Below are positions 15,337-22,619 of a DNA stretch of 40,706 bases, piece after piece (the first letter of the stretch is position 1; the number at the start of each line of letters is the position of its first letter). Source of the DNA: JBBRYW01 sp038253945 (GTDB lineage: Bacteria > Actinomycetota > Thermoleophilia > Gaiellales > Gaiellaceae). Position numbers and translations under genes: made by a program. Under the pieces are notes generated by a model that saw only the letters and a list, made by a program, of their open reading frames with translations, was not told where the DNA came from and did no database searches. The stretch is taken from positions 1 to 40,706 of the forward strand of contig JBBSGR010000020.1 in NCBI GenBank assembly GCA_038253945.1, read 5' to 3'.

Positions 15337-15534
15337 ATGACCAAGAAGAACACGTTCCGGAGTGTCATCCCTCCCACCCCCGCAGAGACTGCTGTGGCCG
15401 CGGCAACCTGGGAGCGGCGAGGAGTCCTGCGGCGGCTCGTGCGGATCGACCACGACGTGCCCGCGCCGGAGGATCGGCACCGCGCGCCGCGCAGGTCCCG
15501 CCCCCGTGCCGCACCGGCGAGTCCTTCGGTCTGA
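15337..15534 (+). CDS. Small basic protein of unknown function
   Basis: 65 residues from an ATG with GAAAGGAAG five bases upstream. The product starts MTKKNTFRSVIPPTPAETAV, continues with WERRGVLRRLVRIDHDVPAP and ends in an Arg/Pro/Ala-rich tail. I recognise no family. Support for a real gene is the ribosome site, the predicted response-regulator site at 15248-15265 and a strong hairpin downstream. It may be a direct target of the adjacent two-component system. Confidence 0.5.
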   Translation: MTKKNTFRSVIPPTPAETAVAAATWERRGVLRRLVRIDHDVPAPEDRHRAPRRSRPRAAPASPSV

Positions 15535-15570
15535 TCTCCGAGCCCGGACCGGGTCGGCGCCTACGCGAAC

Positions 15571-15601
15571 GGCCGGAGTGGAACACGTGTCCACTCCGGC
15601 C
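15571..15601. terminator. Perfect 12-bp hairpin between convergent genes
   Basis: GGCCGGAGTGGA, a 7-base loop, then the exact complement. There is no T-run on either side, so it is a terminator-like stem serving the convergent small gene and HAF-repeat gene. Whether it terminates alone is not certain. Confidence 0.6.
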
Positions 15602-15615
15602 CAAACGGTGACTCA

Positions 15616-16809
15616 CTAGCGGACAGGCGTGGCGAGGAACGCAACGAACTGACCTGCAGCAGCGTCGAATCCCTGTCCGGTGATCCTGCCGAAATCGTCG
15701 ATGTCGTTGGCTGTCGTGAGGACATCGTCGTAGCCGAAATCGACCAGGTCGTTCAAGTCCATCATCACGCCGTTCTGCCAGAGGAAGGCGCGACAATTGC
15801 CGTCCACGTCGCAGGATTGGCCGACCACCTGGCGCCGTTCGTTGATGCCGAGCGCCTGGCTAGTGACATCCCCCGGCAGCGTTTCGAGATTGCGAATGCC
15901 CTGGCCCCTGATCCACAGAAACGCGCGCGGATTGAAGTCAGCGCCGTCCGCCGCGGAGGCGTTGGCAAACCCGACCACGTCGCCGCGCTCGTTGATGGCC
16001 ATTGGCGTGTTCCAGGCGACGCCCCCGAGGTCGCCGAGATCAAACGGCTTGCCGTGCTCCCAAAGCACGTTGTGGATTGCGCTCAGCCGGCCGGCTGCCT
16101 GGTCGCAGATGCCCGAGATGCCCACCACCTGACCGCGGTCGTTGAGCGCCGTCGCGGCGCTGACGCTGTCGCCGGGAAGCGGGGGAAGCTCACGCATCTG
16201 GCCATCCCTCGGTCCCCACAAGACCGCTCGGAACTGCAGCACCTGCGGCGCTACACAGGTCGGATCGTGCACCGTGTTCTCGGCCCAGCCGACGGTCTGG
16301 CCGAGATTGTTCGTGCCGGTGGCGAAGCCGTTCGTGCCGCCGAGCGTGGGCAACAGCGTCATCACGCCGTCCATCCACCTGAACCCGAGGCACTGGTAGC
16401 CCGTGCCCGTGGCCGCCGGGAAGAAGAACCCGCAGCTCCACTTCTCACCCAGCGGGTCCGGCTTGCTGGTCTGGGTGATGCCGCTGATGATGCCCCGGAG
16501 GTTCTTCACCGGCCACAGCACGGCGCTGTTGGCGTTGGGGCCGCCGAGAGTGCCGAGGTCGGTGAGCGCGCCATTCCGCCACAACGTGGCGTGCCGACTC
16601 TGGTTGCCGGGCAGGTTGGAGCGGCCCGCTACCCAGCCGCGATCGTTCACGCTGTAGCCGACGCTGGATGTGCCGCCCAGCGATTTGAGGTTGCTGACAC
16701 GGTAAGAAAGGTTCCCGCTGCGTGGCTGATCTGTGCGGGCACCGCCCGCGTCGGCGGCGCCTCCCAGTAACGCGGCAGCGAGGAGGGTTTGCGCGATCAG
16801 TTTCTTCAT
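15616..16809 (-). CDS. Secreted HAF-repeat protein
   Basis: 397 residues from an ATG at 16809 with AAAGGAGA seven bases upstream; the open frame continues upstream without that support. Residues 1-23 form a signal peptide (MKKLIAQTLLAAALLGGAAD). The rest is a series of HAF repeats of about 45-60 residues: each pairs a 'RATLWRNGALTDLGTLGG'-type strand with an 'AINERGDVVGFA'-type turn. At least six units can be counted. Extracellular HAF repeats form beta-propeller-like folds of unknown ligand. It converges on the small gene at 15337. Confidence 0.85.
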   Translation of the reverse strand: MKKLIAQTLLAAALLGGAADAGGARTDQPRSGNLSYRVSNLKSLGGTSSVGYSVNDRGWVAGRSNLPGNQSRHATLWRNGALTDLGTLGGPNANSAVLWPVKNLRGIISGITQTSKPDPLGEKWSCGFFFPAATGTGYQCLGFRWMDGVMTLLPTLGGTNGFATGTNNLGQTVGWAENTVHDPTCVAPQVLQFRAVLWGPRDGQMRELPPLPGDSVSAATALNDRGQVVGISGICDQAAGRLSAIHNVLWEHGKPFDLGDLGGVAWNTPMAINERGDVVGFANASAADGADFNPRAFLWIRGQGIRNLETLPGDVTSQALGINERRQVVGQSCDVDGNCRAFLWQNGVMMDLNDLVDFGYDDVLTTANDIDDFGRITGQGFDAAAGQFVAFLATPVR

Positions 16810-16989
16810 GACGATCTCCTTTCGGGCAATGCGAAGCCCGTTGCAGCCATGTGCATGCAAGAGGGGTGGACCGAGAAGGTTGCGTTTCCTTCGCTTGACC
16901 GACGGCGCCGTCGTGTGACCTAGGTATGCCGCGCGCGGCGCCGTTGTGCTCGCCGTTTTCGGACAAGATCGCTCATGCTCTGCCGCGTG

Positions 16990-18474
16990 CTACACCTCGG
17001 CCGCCGCTGGCCCGCCGGTCGCTTCTCGACCTTCGTGGGCCGGCGCCTGCTGTCTGGCGCGAAGAAGCACGGCGCCGAGCACGGCCGCAGCGACCGCGAA
17101 GACGGCGCCCACGAGGAAGGCTGCGTGGTAGCCGCCGTTGAGCGCCACAAGTGAGCCGTCGCCAGAGGCGAGCAGGCTGTCGCTGCGGGACGCGGCGAGG
17201 CTCGCGAGGATCGCGAGCCCGAGCGCGCCGCCCATCATGAACGATGTGTTGACCACTCCCGAGGCAAGCCCGGATTCTTCCGGCGCGACGTCACTCATGG
17301 CGGCAAGCAGCACCGGGTTGAACGCGATGCCGGCGCCGAAGCCGAGCAGGATCATGCTCGGGAGAACATCGGCGATGAAGCTCCCGTGCACCGGCGCGCG
17401 GGTGAAGAGCACGAGTCCGGCCGCGGCGAGCAGCAGCCCCGTACTCAAGGGCAGCCTGAACCCGAATCGCATCACGAGCTTGGCGGAAAGGCCAAGCGAG
17501 AAAGCCCCCATGATCAGGTTGGCCGGCAGGAACGCGAGGCCGACCTGGAGCGGGCTGTACCCGAGCACCAGCTGGAGGTAGAGCGCAGAGAGGAAGAACC
17601 AGGCGAACATGGCGGCGGCCCACAGGACGGCGACGACTTTGGCAGTCGCGACGTTGCGCAGCTGGAAGAGGCCTAGCGGCATCAGCGGTGAGCGAACCCG
17701 AGCCTCGATGCCGAGGAAGAGTGCCAGCAGGGCCGCCGCGGCGGCGAGCAGGCCAATCGTCTGGCCGGATGTCCAGCCGGTCTGATTGCCATTGACGATC
17801 GCGTAGACGGCGAGCATCAGCGCAGCGGTCACGGTGACCGCCCCGGCCACGTCGAGTCGTCCGGCGGCGGCCGCGCCGTGGGCGGCCGGCAGCAGCCTCA
17901 GCGAGAGCGCGTAGACGACGACCCCGATCGGGAGGTTGACGAGGAAGATCCAATGCCAGTCGAGCACGTCCGTCAGGATCCCGCCGAGCAGCACGCCGAT
18001 GCTTCCTCCGCCTGCTGCAACGAAGCCGAAGACGCCCATCGCCTTCGCCCGCTCGGCCGGCTCGGTGAACAGCGTCATCATCAGGGAGAGCGCCACGGCG
18101 GATGCGACGGCGCCGCCGAGCCCCTGGATCGCCCGCGCCGTGACCAGGAATCCTTGCGTGGTGGACAGGCCGCAGCCGAGCGAGGCGAGAGTGAAGAGCG
18201 AGATCCCGGCCAGAAATAGCCGTCGGTGGCCGAAGAGATCGCCGAGTCGGCCGCCGAGCAGGAGGAAACCGCCGAAGGTAAGGAGGTATGCGTTCACGAC
18301 CCACGCGAGCGAGGCCTGAGAAAAGCCGAGATCCGCTCTGATCGACGGCAGCGCAACGTTCACGATCGTCGCGTCGAGGACGATCATCAAGCTGCCCAGG
18401 CAAAGGACGAGCAGCGCGAACCACCGTCTCCGGTCCTCGATCGGCATGCGCTCGGGCATTCCAGGTTCGCTCAT
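16990..18474 (-). CDS. MFS multidrug exporter, DHA2 (14-helix, EmrB/QacA type)
   Basis: 494 residues from an ATG at 18474 with AAGGAGG nine bases upstream. Helix 1 carries LMIVLDATIVNVALPSI, the DHA2 motif with a membrane Asp. Motif A follows as GGRLGDLFGHRRLFL between helices 2 and 3, and motif C-like glycine-rich segments appear (GFVAAGGGSIGVLLGG). About fourteen hydrophobic segments are visible. Such proteins export drugs or metabolites using the proton gradient. The C-terminal tail is short and charged. No adjacent regulator of the TetR or MarR type is present. Confidence 0.9.
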   Translation of the reverse strand: MSEPGMPERMPIEDRRRWFALLVLCLGSLMIVLDATIVNVALPSIRADLGFSQASLAWVVNAYLLTFGGFLLLGGRLGDLFGHRRLFLAGISLFTLASLGCGLSTTQGFLVTARAIQGLGGAVASAVALSLMMTLFTEPAERAKAMGVFGFVAAGGGSIGVLLGGILTDVLDWHWIFLVNLPIGVVVYALSLRLLPAAHGAAAAGRLDVAGAVTVTAALMLAVYAIVNGNQTGWTSGQTIGLLAAAAALLALFLGIEARVRSPLMPLGLFQLRNVATAKVVAVLWAAAMFAWFFLSALYLQLVLGYSPLQVGLAFLPANLIMGAFSLGLSAKLVMRFGFRLPLSTGLLLAAAGLVLFTRAPVHGSFIADVLPSMILLGFGAGIAFNPVLLAAMSDVAPEESGLASGVVNTSFMMGGALGLAILASLAASRSDSLLASGDGSLVALNGGYHAAFLVGAVFAVAAAVLGAVLLRARQQAPAHEGREATGGPAAAEV

Positions 18475-18603
18475 CGTGTCCGCCTCCTTATCAGTTGTCA
18501 TGACCCTCCTCAGACGGCGAGTCGGCTGAAAACTCATCGCCGGCCCTTGACGAGGGGGCAGGAGTCGAGCGCCTCGTGCCGTTTCCGACGCTAGATCCGG
18601 GTC

Positions 18604-18641
18604 GCTTTACTCTTGAAAGTAGCGCCGCGATGAGCTAATGT
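18604..18641 (+). promoter_or_regulatory. Promoter and upstream GCTTTACT element of the P-II/ammonium transporter operon
   Basis: TTGAAA (18613-18618), 17 bases, then TAATGT (18636-18641) make a good sigma-70-type promoter. Immediately upstream and overlapping the -35 is GCTTTACTCTTGAAAGTAGC (18604-18623), nearly the same 20-mer as at 35469-35488 before gltB (17 of 20 bases). The shared element may bind a nitrogen regulator. Confidence 0.5.
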
Positions 18642-18653
18642 CGCAGTGCGGTC

Positions 18654-18720
18654 GCGCCTTCGATGGCTCGGCCCAGAGGCATCGGCGCCTCAGGAGCTTG
18701 AGCTCCTGGGGCGTTTTTTT
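18654..18720 (+). terminator. Structured leader ending in an intrinsic terminator, upstream of the P-II gene
   Basis: A hairpin at 18654-18688 (GCGCC and GATG pairing with CATC and GGCGC, hexaloop GGCCCA) abuts a strong terminator. The terminator stem is about 13 bp (18685-18697 with 18702-18714, loop TTGA) followed by seven T (18714-18720). It lies between the predicted promoter and the P-II start at 18749, so it would stop transcription before the operon unless bypassed. The base of the terminator stem shares 18685-18688 with the first hairpin. It could alternatively end an upstream small RNA. Confidence 0.65.
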
Positions 18721-18748
18721 GTGCACGCAAACGACAGGGGAGGCGGGG

Positions 18749-19102
18749 ATGGTGAGGGTGGACGCCGTGGTGATACGAGAACGAGTGGAGACCGTGATCG
18801 ACGCGGTCGAGGAGGCGACGGGCCACGTCGGCGTGACCGTGGTCGAGGCGGTGGGTCATGGGCGCGAGCGCGGGATCACGCACGAGTACCGAGGCCGCGT
18901 GTTCGAGTCGCGGTTCCTGCCCAAGGCGGTTCTGACGTTCGTCGTCCGTGACGAGCTCGCCGGCGGAGTCCTCGAGGCGATCGTCGACTCGGCCCGAAGC
19001 GGCAACGAGTCGGGCGATGGGCTCGTGTGGACGACGGCGGTTGCGGACGTGCGGCACAACCGGACGGGCAAGCGCTTGGAGGAGGTGGAGGTCGATGCCT
19101 AA
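18749..19102 (+). CDS. P-II nitrogen regulatory protein with altered T-loop
   Basis: 117 residues from an ATG after GGGGAGG. The P-II fold is recognisable: an N-terminal strand, a T-loop with HGRERGITHEYRGRVFESRFLPK, and a C-terminal SGDGLVWTTAVADVRHNRTGK matching the GDG-x-I/V-F...RTG signature. These trimeric sensors bind ATP/ADP and 2-oxoglutarate and gate AmtB. The Tyr that is uridylylated or adenylylated in the standard YRGAEY motif is Phe52 here (YRGRVF), so control by Tyr modification is not expected. The T-loop Gln normally involved in 2-oxoglutarate binding is also changed (GRERG for GRQKG). The gene overlaps the transporter start by 8 bases. Confidence 0.88.
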   Translation: MVRVDAVVIRERVETVIDAVEEATGHVGVTVVEAVGHGRERGITHEYRGRVFESRFLPKAVLTFVVRDELAGGVLEAIVDSARSGNESGDGLVWTTAVADVRHNRTGKRLEEVEVDA

Positions 19103-20489
19103 GAACCACGATCTCCTGATCGCCGCGAGCACGATCTGGGTCGTCGTCACCGCCGTGCTCGTGATGTTCATGCAGGCCGGCTTCGCCTTTCTCGAGGCGG
19201 GGCTGACCCGGATGAAGAACGCCGGACACATCGCTGCAAAGAACGTGCTCATCTTCGGCGTCTGCTCGCTCGTCTATTACATGGTCGGCTTCGGACTCGC
19301 GTTCGGCGGCGGGAACGGGATCATCGGGACGGACGGGTTCTTCCCCTCGGTCACAGAGCTGATTGCCGTCGGCAAGGCGCCGTTCGACTGGTTCTCGGAG
19401 ATCCCGGGGGCGGCGGGGTACCTCTTCGAGGTCGTGTTCGCGGGTGTATCGCTCGCGATCGTCTGGGGCGCGATGGCGGAACGGGCGAAGCTGTGGGTGT
19501 ACTTCGTTTTCGGCGCTGCGTTCACCCTGGTCTACTCGATCACGTCGCACTGGATCTGGAGCCCGAAGGGCTGGCTCTTTGCCAGGGGGATGCAGGACTT
19601 CGCCGGCTCGACTGTGGTCCACTACCAGGGCGCGCTGGCGGCGCTCGCCGGGGCGCTTCTGCTCGGGCCGCGGATCGGGAAGTTCGGCACCGACGGGCGC
19701 GCGAATCCGATTCCCGGACACAACATCCCCTATGCCGTGCTGGGGACGCTGATTCTCTGGTTCGGCTGGTTCGGCTTCAATCCCGGCTCGACCCTGAGCG
19801 TCGACTTCGGCGGCTTCGGCTACTTCGCGTACGTCGCTTTGACGACGAACATCGCCGCGGCGTCCGGGGCGGTCGGGGGTCTCATCACCGCCTGGCTCGT
19901 CCTCAAGAAGCCGGACATCTCGATGATGCTGAACGGCGTGATCGCCGCGCTCGTTGCGATCACCGCGGCGTCCGGCTTCGTCGCGCCCTGGGCGGCCATC
20001 GTGATCGGCCTCGTCTCGGGCGGGATCGCCGTCGTCGGCGTGATCGCGGTCGAGCGGGTGGGGATCGACGATCCGATCGGTGCGGTCGCCGTGCACGGCA
20101 TGGCCGGCGTCTGGGGCACGCTCGCGACCGGCCTGTTCGCGGTACCGCTGCTCGCGAAGAACCTCGCCACCGGCACCGGCGGGCTCGTCTACACGGGCAG
20201 CTTTCACCAGCTGGGCGTGCAGGCGCTGGGCCTCCTCGCCGTCGGCGCGTGGACGTTCAGCGCGGCGTTCGCGATCCTCTGGACGCTGAAGAAGCTATGG
20301 GGGATCCGCGTCGACGAGAGCGCCGAGACGAGCGGACTCGACGTCTCCGAGCACGGCATGTGGGGTTACCCCGAGTTCTACATTCCGGTTCCCGGCGGCT
20401 ACGGAACCGAGGCGCATGCCCACGTCGGCGCCGACGTGGGGCCGGCGTCCCGAGCGGCGCCAGAGCCGGTGCTCGGGTCTTCGGGCTGA
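19095..20489 (+). CDS. amtB: Ammonium transporter (Amt/MEP/Rh family)
   Basis: 464 residues from an ATG at 19095, within the last codons of the P-II gene and preceded by GGAGGTGGAGG. About eleven membrane segments are visible. Family features: FMQAGFAFLEAG near the N-terminus, AKNVLIFGV, the first pore His in STVVHYQGALAAL, FGWFGFNPGSTL, and the second pore His in DDPIGAVAVHGMAGVWGTLATGL. It imports ammonium across the membrane. Pairing with a P-II gene is the standard arrangement for gating by T-loop insertion. The C-terminal ~60 residues are cytoplasmic. A GC-rich terminator-like stem follows. Confidence 0.95.
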   Translation: MPKNHDLLIAASTIWVVVTAVLVMFMQAGFAFLEAGLTRMKNAGHIAAKNVLIFGVCSLVYYMVGFGLAFGGGNGIIGTDGFFPSVTELIAVGKAPFDWFSEIPGAAGYLFEVVFAGVSLAIVWGAMAERAKLWVYFVFGAAFTLVYSITSHWIWSPKGWLFARGMQDFAGSTVVHYQGALAALAGALLLGPRIGKFGTDGRANPIPGHNIPYAVLGTLILWFGWFGFNPGSTLSVDFGGFGYFAYVALTTNIAAASGAVGGLITAWLVLKKPDISMMLNGVIAALVAITAASGFVAPWAAIVIGLVSGGIAVVGVIAVERVGIDDPIGAVAVHGMAGVWGTLATGLFAVPLLAKNLATGTGGLVYTGSFHQLGVQALGLLAVGAWTFSAAFAILWTLKKLWGIRVDESAETSGLDVSEHGMWGYPEFYIPVPGGYGTEAHAHVGADVGPASRAAPEPVLGSSG

Positions 20490-20494
20490 CTCCC

Positions 20495-20537
20495 CTCGAG
20501 CGGCCGGGGGCGGTGGCAACGCCGCCCCCGGCTCGAG
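20495..20537 (+). terminator. GC-rich hairpin after amtB
   Basis: CTCGAG...CCGGGGGCGG, an 8-base loop, then CCGCCCCCGG-CTCGAG. The 16-bp stem is interrupted by a 3-base bulge. No T-run follows. It probably closes the P-II/amtB transcript and separates it from leuC. Confidence 0.6.
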
Positions 20538-20585
20538 CAATCGGAGCCTTGGGCGGATTCCCGGACGCCCGGCTCAGCCGAGTCA

Positions 20586-20593
20586 GCTTTACT
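20586..20593 (+). promoter_or_regulatory. GCTTTACT element upstream of leuC
   Basis: GCTTTACT begins 37 bases before the leuC ATG and matches the first 8 bases of the elements at 18604 and 35469 and the minus-strand copy at 24994-24987. The 3' half is less similar. A ribosome site AAGAAGG follows at 20612-20618. Confidence 0.4.
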
Positions 20594-20622
20594 TCTAACA
20601 GCTCCTCAGGTAAGAAGGTCGG

Positions 20623-22029
20623 ATGACACCCCGAACGCTGTTCGATCGCATCTGGAGCCGTCACCTCGTGGTGGAGCCCGCCGACGAGCCCGCGCTGCTC
20701 TACGTCGACCTTCACCTGATCCACGAGGTGACTTCACCCCAGGCGTTCGAGGGCCTGCGGGTGGCCGGGCGCCGGGTCCGCCGGCCCGATCTCTCCGTCG
20801 CCACGATGGACCACAGCGTCCCCACCGAGGACGGCCCCATCAGCGATCCGCTCGCACGCCGCCAGCTCGACGCGCTCCGGCACAACTGCGATGAGTTCGG
20901 CGTGCCGCTGTATGCCACCGGGAGCGGGCGGGAGGGGATCGTCCACGTGATCGGTCCCGAGCTCGGGCTGACGCAACCGGGGATGACGATCGTCTGTGGT
21001 GACAGCCACACCTCGACGCACGGCGCCTTCGGAGCGCTCGCCTTCGGCATCGGCACCTCCGAGGTGGAGCACGTGCTCGCGACGCAGACGCTCCAGCAGC
21101 GGAAGCCGAGGACTATGCGGGTTACCTTCGACGGCGAGCTGCCCGCAGGCGTCGCTGCGAAGGATCTGATTCTGGCGGCGATCGGCCAGGCGGGCATCTC
21201 GGGCGGCGTCGGTTACGTCGTCGAGTACGACGGCCCGGCGATCCGGAGCCTCTCGATGGAGAGCCGCATGACGGTCTGCAATATGTCGATCGAGTGGGGC
21301 GCCCGCGCCGGGATGATCGCGCCCGACGACACCACATTCGCGTACATCGAGGGGCGTCCCGGCGCGCCCGCCGGTGCGTCCTTCGAGCGCGCGCTCGACC
21401 ACTGGCGCTCACTCGCCACCGATCCGGACGCCCCGTTCGAGCGCGAGCTCTCAGTCGACGTCTCCAAGCTCGCCCCGCAGGTCACGTGGGGAACGAATCC
21501 GGAGATGGTCGCGGCGGTGCACGGCGAGGTGCCGGACCCGGCGGACTACGACGATCCCGGGGAGCGCGACGCAGTCGAGCGGGCTCTCGCCTACATGGGT
21601 CTCGCGCCGCGCACGAGGATCGAGGATATCGCTCTCGACCGCGTCTTCATCGGCTCCTGCACCAACGCGCGGATCGAGGATCTGCGCACCGCGGCGGCAG
21701 TGGTGTCCGGGAAGCGGGTCCACCCGTCGGTGCGCGCGCTCGTCGTCCCCGGCTCGGCCGGCGTCAAGCGGCAGGCCGAAGACGAAGGCCTCGACAAGAT
21801 CTTCACGGAAGCCGGCTTCGACTGGCGGCGCGCCGGCTGCTCGATGTGCCTCGGCATGAACCCGGACATCCTCCAGCCCGGCGAGCGCTGCGCCTCGACA
21901 TCGAACCGCAACTTCGAGGGAAGGCAGGGAAGCGGCGGCCGAACGCACCTCGTCAGCCCCGCACTCGCGGCGGCAGCGGCGGTAGCCGGCCACTTCGTCG
22001 ACCCACGCGCACTGGAGCCGGCCGCATGA
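20623..22029 (+). CDS. leuC: 3-isopropylmalate dehydratase large subunit
   Basis: 468 residues from ATG with AAGAAGG five bases upstream. Aconitase-family features: LTQPGMTIVCGDSHTSTHGAFG, IGTSEVEHVLATQTL, and the three [4Fe-4S] Cys in FIGSCTNARIEDLR and GCSMCLGMN. The closing SNRNFEGRQGSGGRTHLVSP is the usual substrate-binding end. With LeuD it isomerises 2-isopropylmalate to 3-isopropylmalate in leucine synthesis. The length fits bacterial LeuC. The stop overlaps the leuD start as ATGA. LeuB, the next enzyme, is encoded convergently just beyond leuD. Confidence 0.96.
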   Translation: MTPRTLFDRIWSRHLVVEPADEPALLYVDLHLIHEVTSPQAFEGLRVAGRRVRRPDLSVATMDHSVPTEDGPISDPLARRQLDALRHNCDEFGVPLYATGSGREGIVHVIGPELGLTQPGMTIVCGDSHTSTHGAFGALAFGIGTSEVEHVLATQTLQQRKPRTMRVTFDGELPAGVAAKDLILAAIGQAGISGGVGYVVEYDGPAIRSLSMESRMTVCNMSIEWGARAGMIAPDDTTFAYIEGRPGAPAGASFERALDHWRSLATDPDAPFERELSVDVSKLAPQVTWGTNPEMVAAVHGEVPDPADYDDPGERDAVERALAYMGLAPRTRIEDIALDRVFIGSCTNARIEDLRTAAAVVSGKRVHPSVRALVVPGSAGVKRQAEDEGLDKIFTEAGFDWRRAGCSMCLGMNPDILQPGERCASTSNRNFEGRQGSGGRTHLVSPALAAAAAVAGHFVDPRALEPAA

Positions 22030-22619
22030 AGCCCTTCCAGCGCGTCAGTGCCCGCGCCGCCGTGCTCGACCGGGCCGATGTCGACACGGATCAGATCATC
22101 CCGAAGCAGTTCCTGAAGCGCATCGAGCGAACCGGCTACGGCGAGTTTCTCTTCTTCGACTGGATGAAGAGGCCGGACTTCGAGCTACGCCGGCCGGAGT
22201 ATGCGGGGGCCAAGATCCTGCTCGCGGGCCGGAACTTCGGCTGCGGCTCCTCGCGCGAGCACGCCGCCTGGGCGCTGCAGGACTACGGCTTCGAGGTCGT
22301 GATCGCGCCTTCGTTCGGCGACATCTTCCGCACGAACGCGCTGAAGACCGGGCTCGTCCCGATCGTGCTCCCGGTGAAAGCCGTCGGGGTCTTGATGCAC
22401 GCCGTTGCAGGCGGCGAGTCGCTGACGGTCGACCTTGAGGCGCAGCATGTGGCCGGTCCGGGCGATCTCGTCGTTCCGTTCGACTTCGAGCCGTTCGCGC
22501 GAGAGTCCCTGCTTCAGGGGCTCGACGACATCGCCCTGACGCTGAAGCGCGAGGATGCGATCACCGACTACGAGCGATCGCACCCCGCCCCGGTCGAGAC
22601 GACGGCGCTTCCGGTCTAG
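22026..22619 (+). CDS. leuD: 3-isopropylmalate dehydratase small subunit
   Basis: 197 residues from an ATG that overlaps the leuC stop (ATGA). Typical motifs: DVDTDQIIPKQFLKRIERTGYGEFLFFDW, ILLAGRNFGCGSSREHAAWAL and APSFGDIFRTNALKTGLVPIVLP. It forms the swivelling domain that completes the LeuC active site. The last bases CTAG (22616-22619) also contain the stop of the convergent leuB, so the two genes overlap tail to tail by 4 bases. Confidence 0.96.
   Translation: MKPFQRVSARAAVLDRADVDTDQIIPKQFLKRIERTGYGEFLFFDWMKRPDFELRRPEYAGAKILLAGRNFGCGSSREHAAWALQDYGFEVVIAPSFGDIFRTNALKTGLVPIVLPVKAVGVLMHAVAGGESLTVDLEAQHVAGPGDLVVPFDFEPFARESLLQGLDDIALTLKREDAITDYERSHPAPVETTALPV

Noticed and set aside
16901..16912. 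GACGGCGCCGTC palindrome between the HAF and MFS genes as a terminator
   Set aside because: A 6-bp self-complement with no loop or T-run; not distinguishable from chance in this sequence.
18654..18688. Glutamine riboswitch or ANTAR target in the amtB leader
   Set aside because: The conserved glutamine-aptamer segments are absent and the hexaloop is GGCCCA rather than the A-x-x-G pattern of ANTAR targets.
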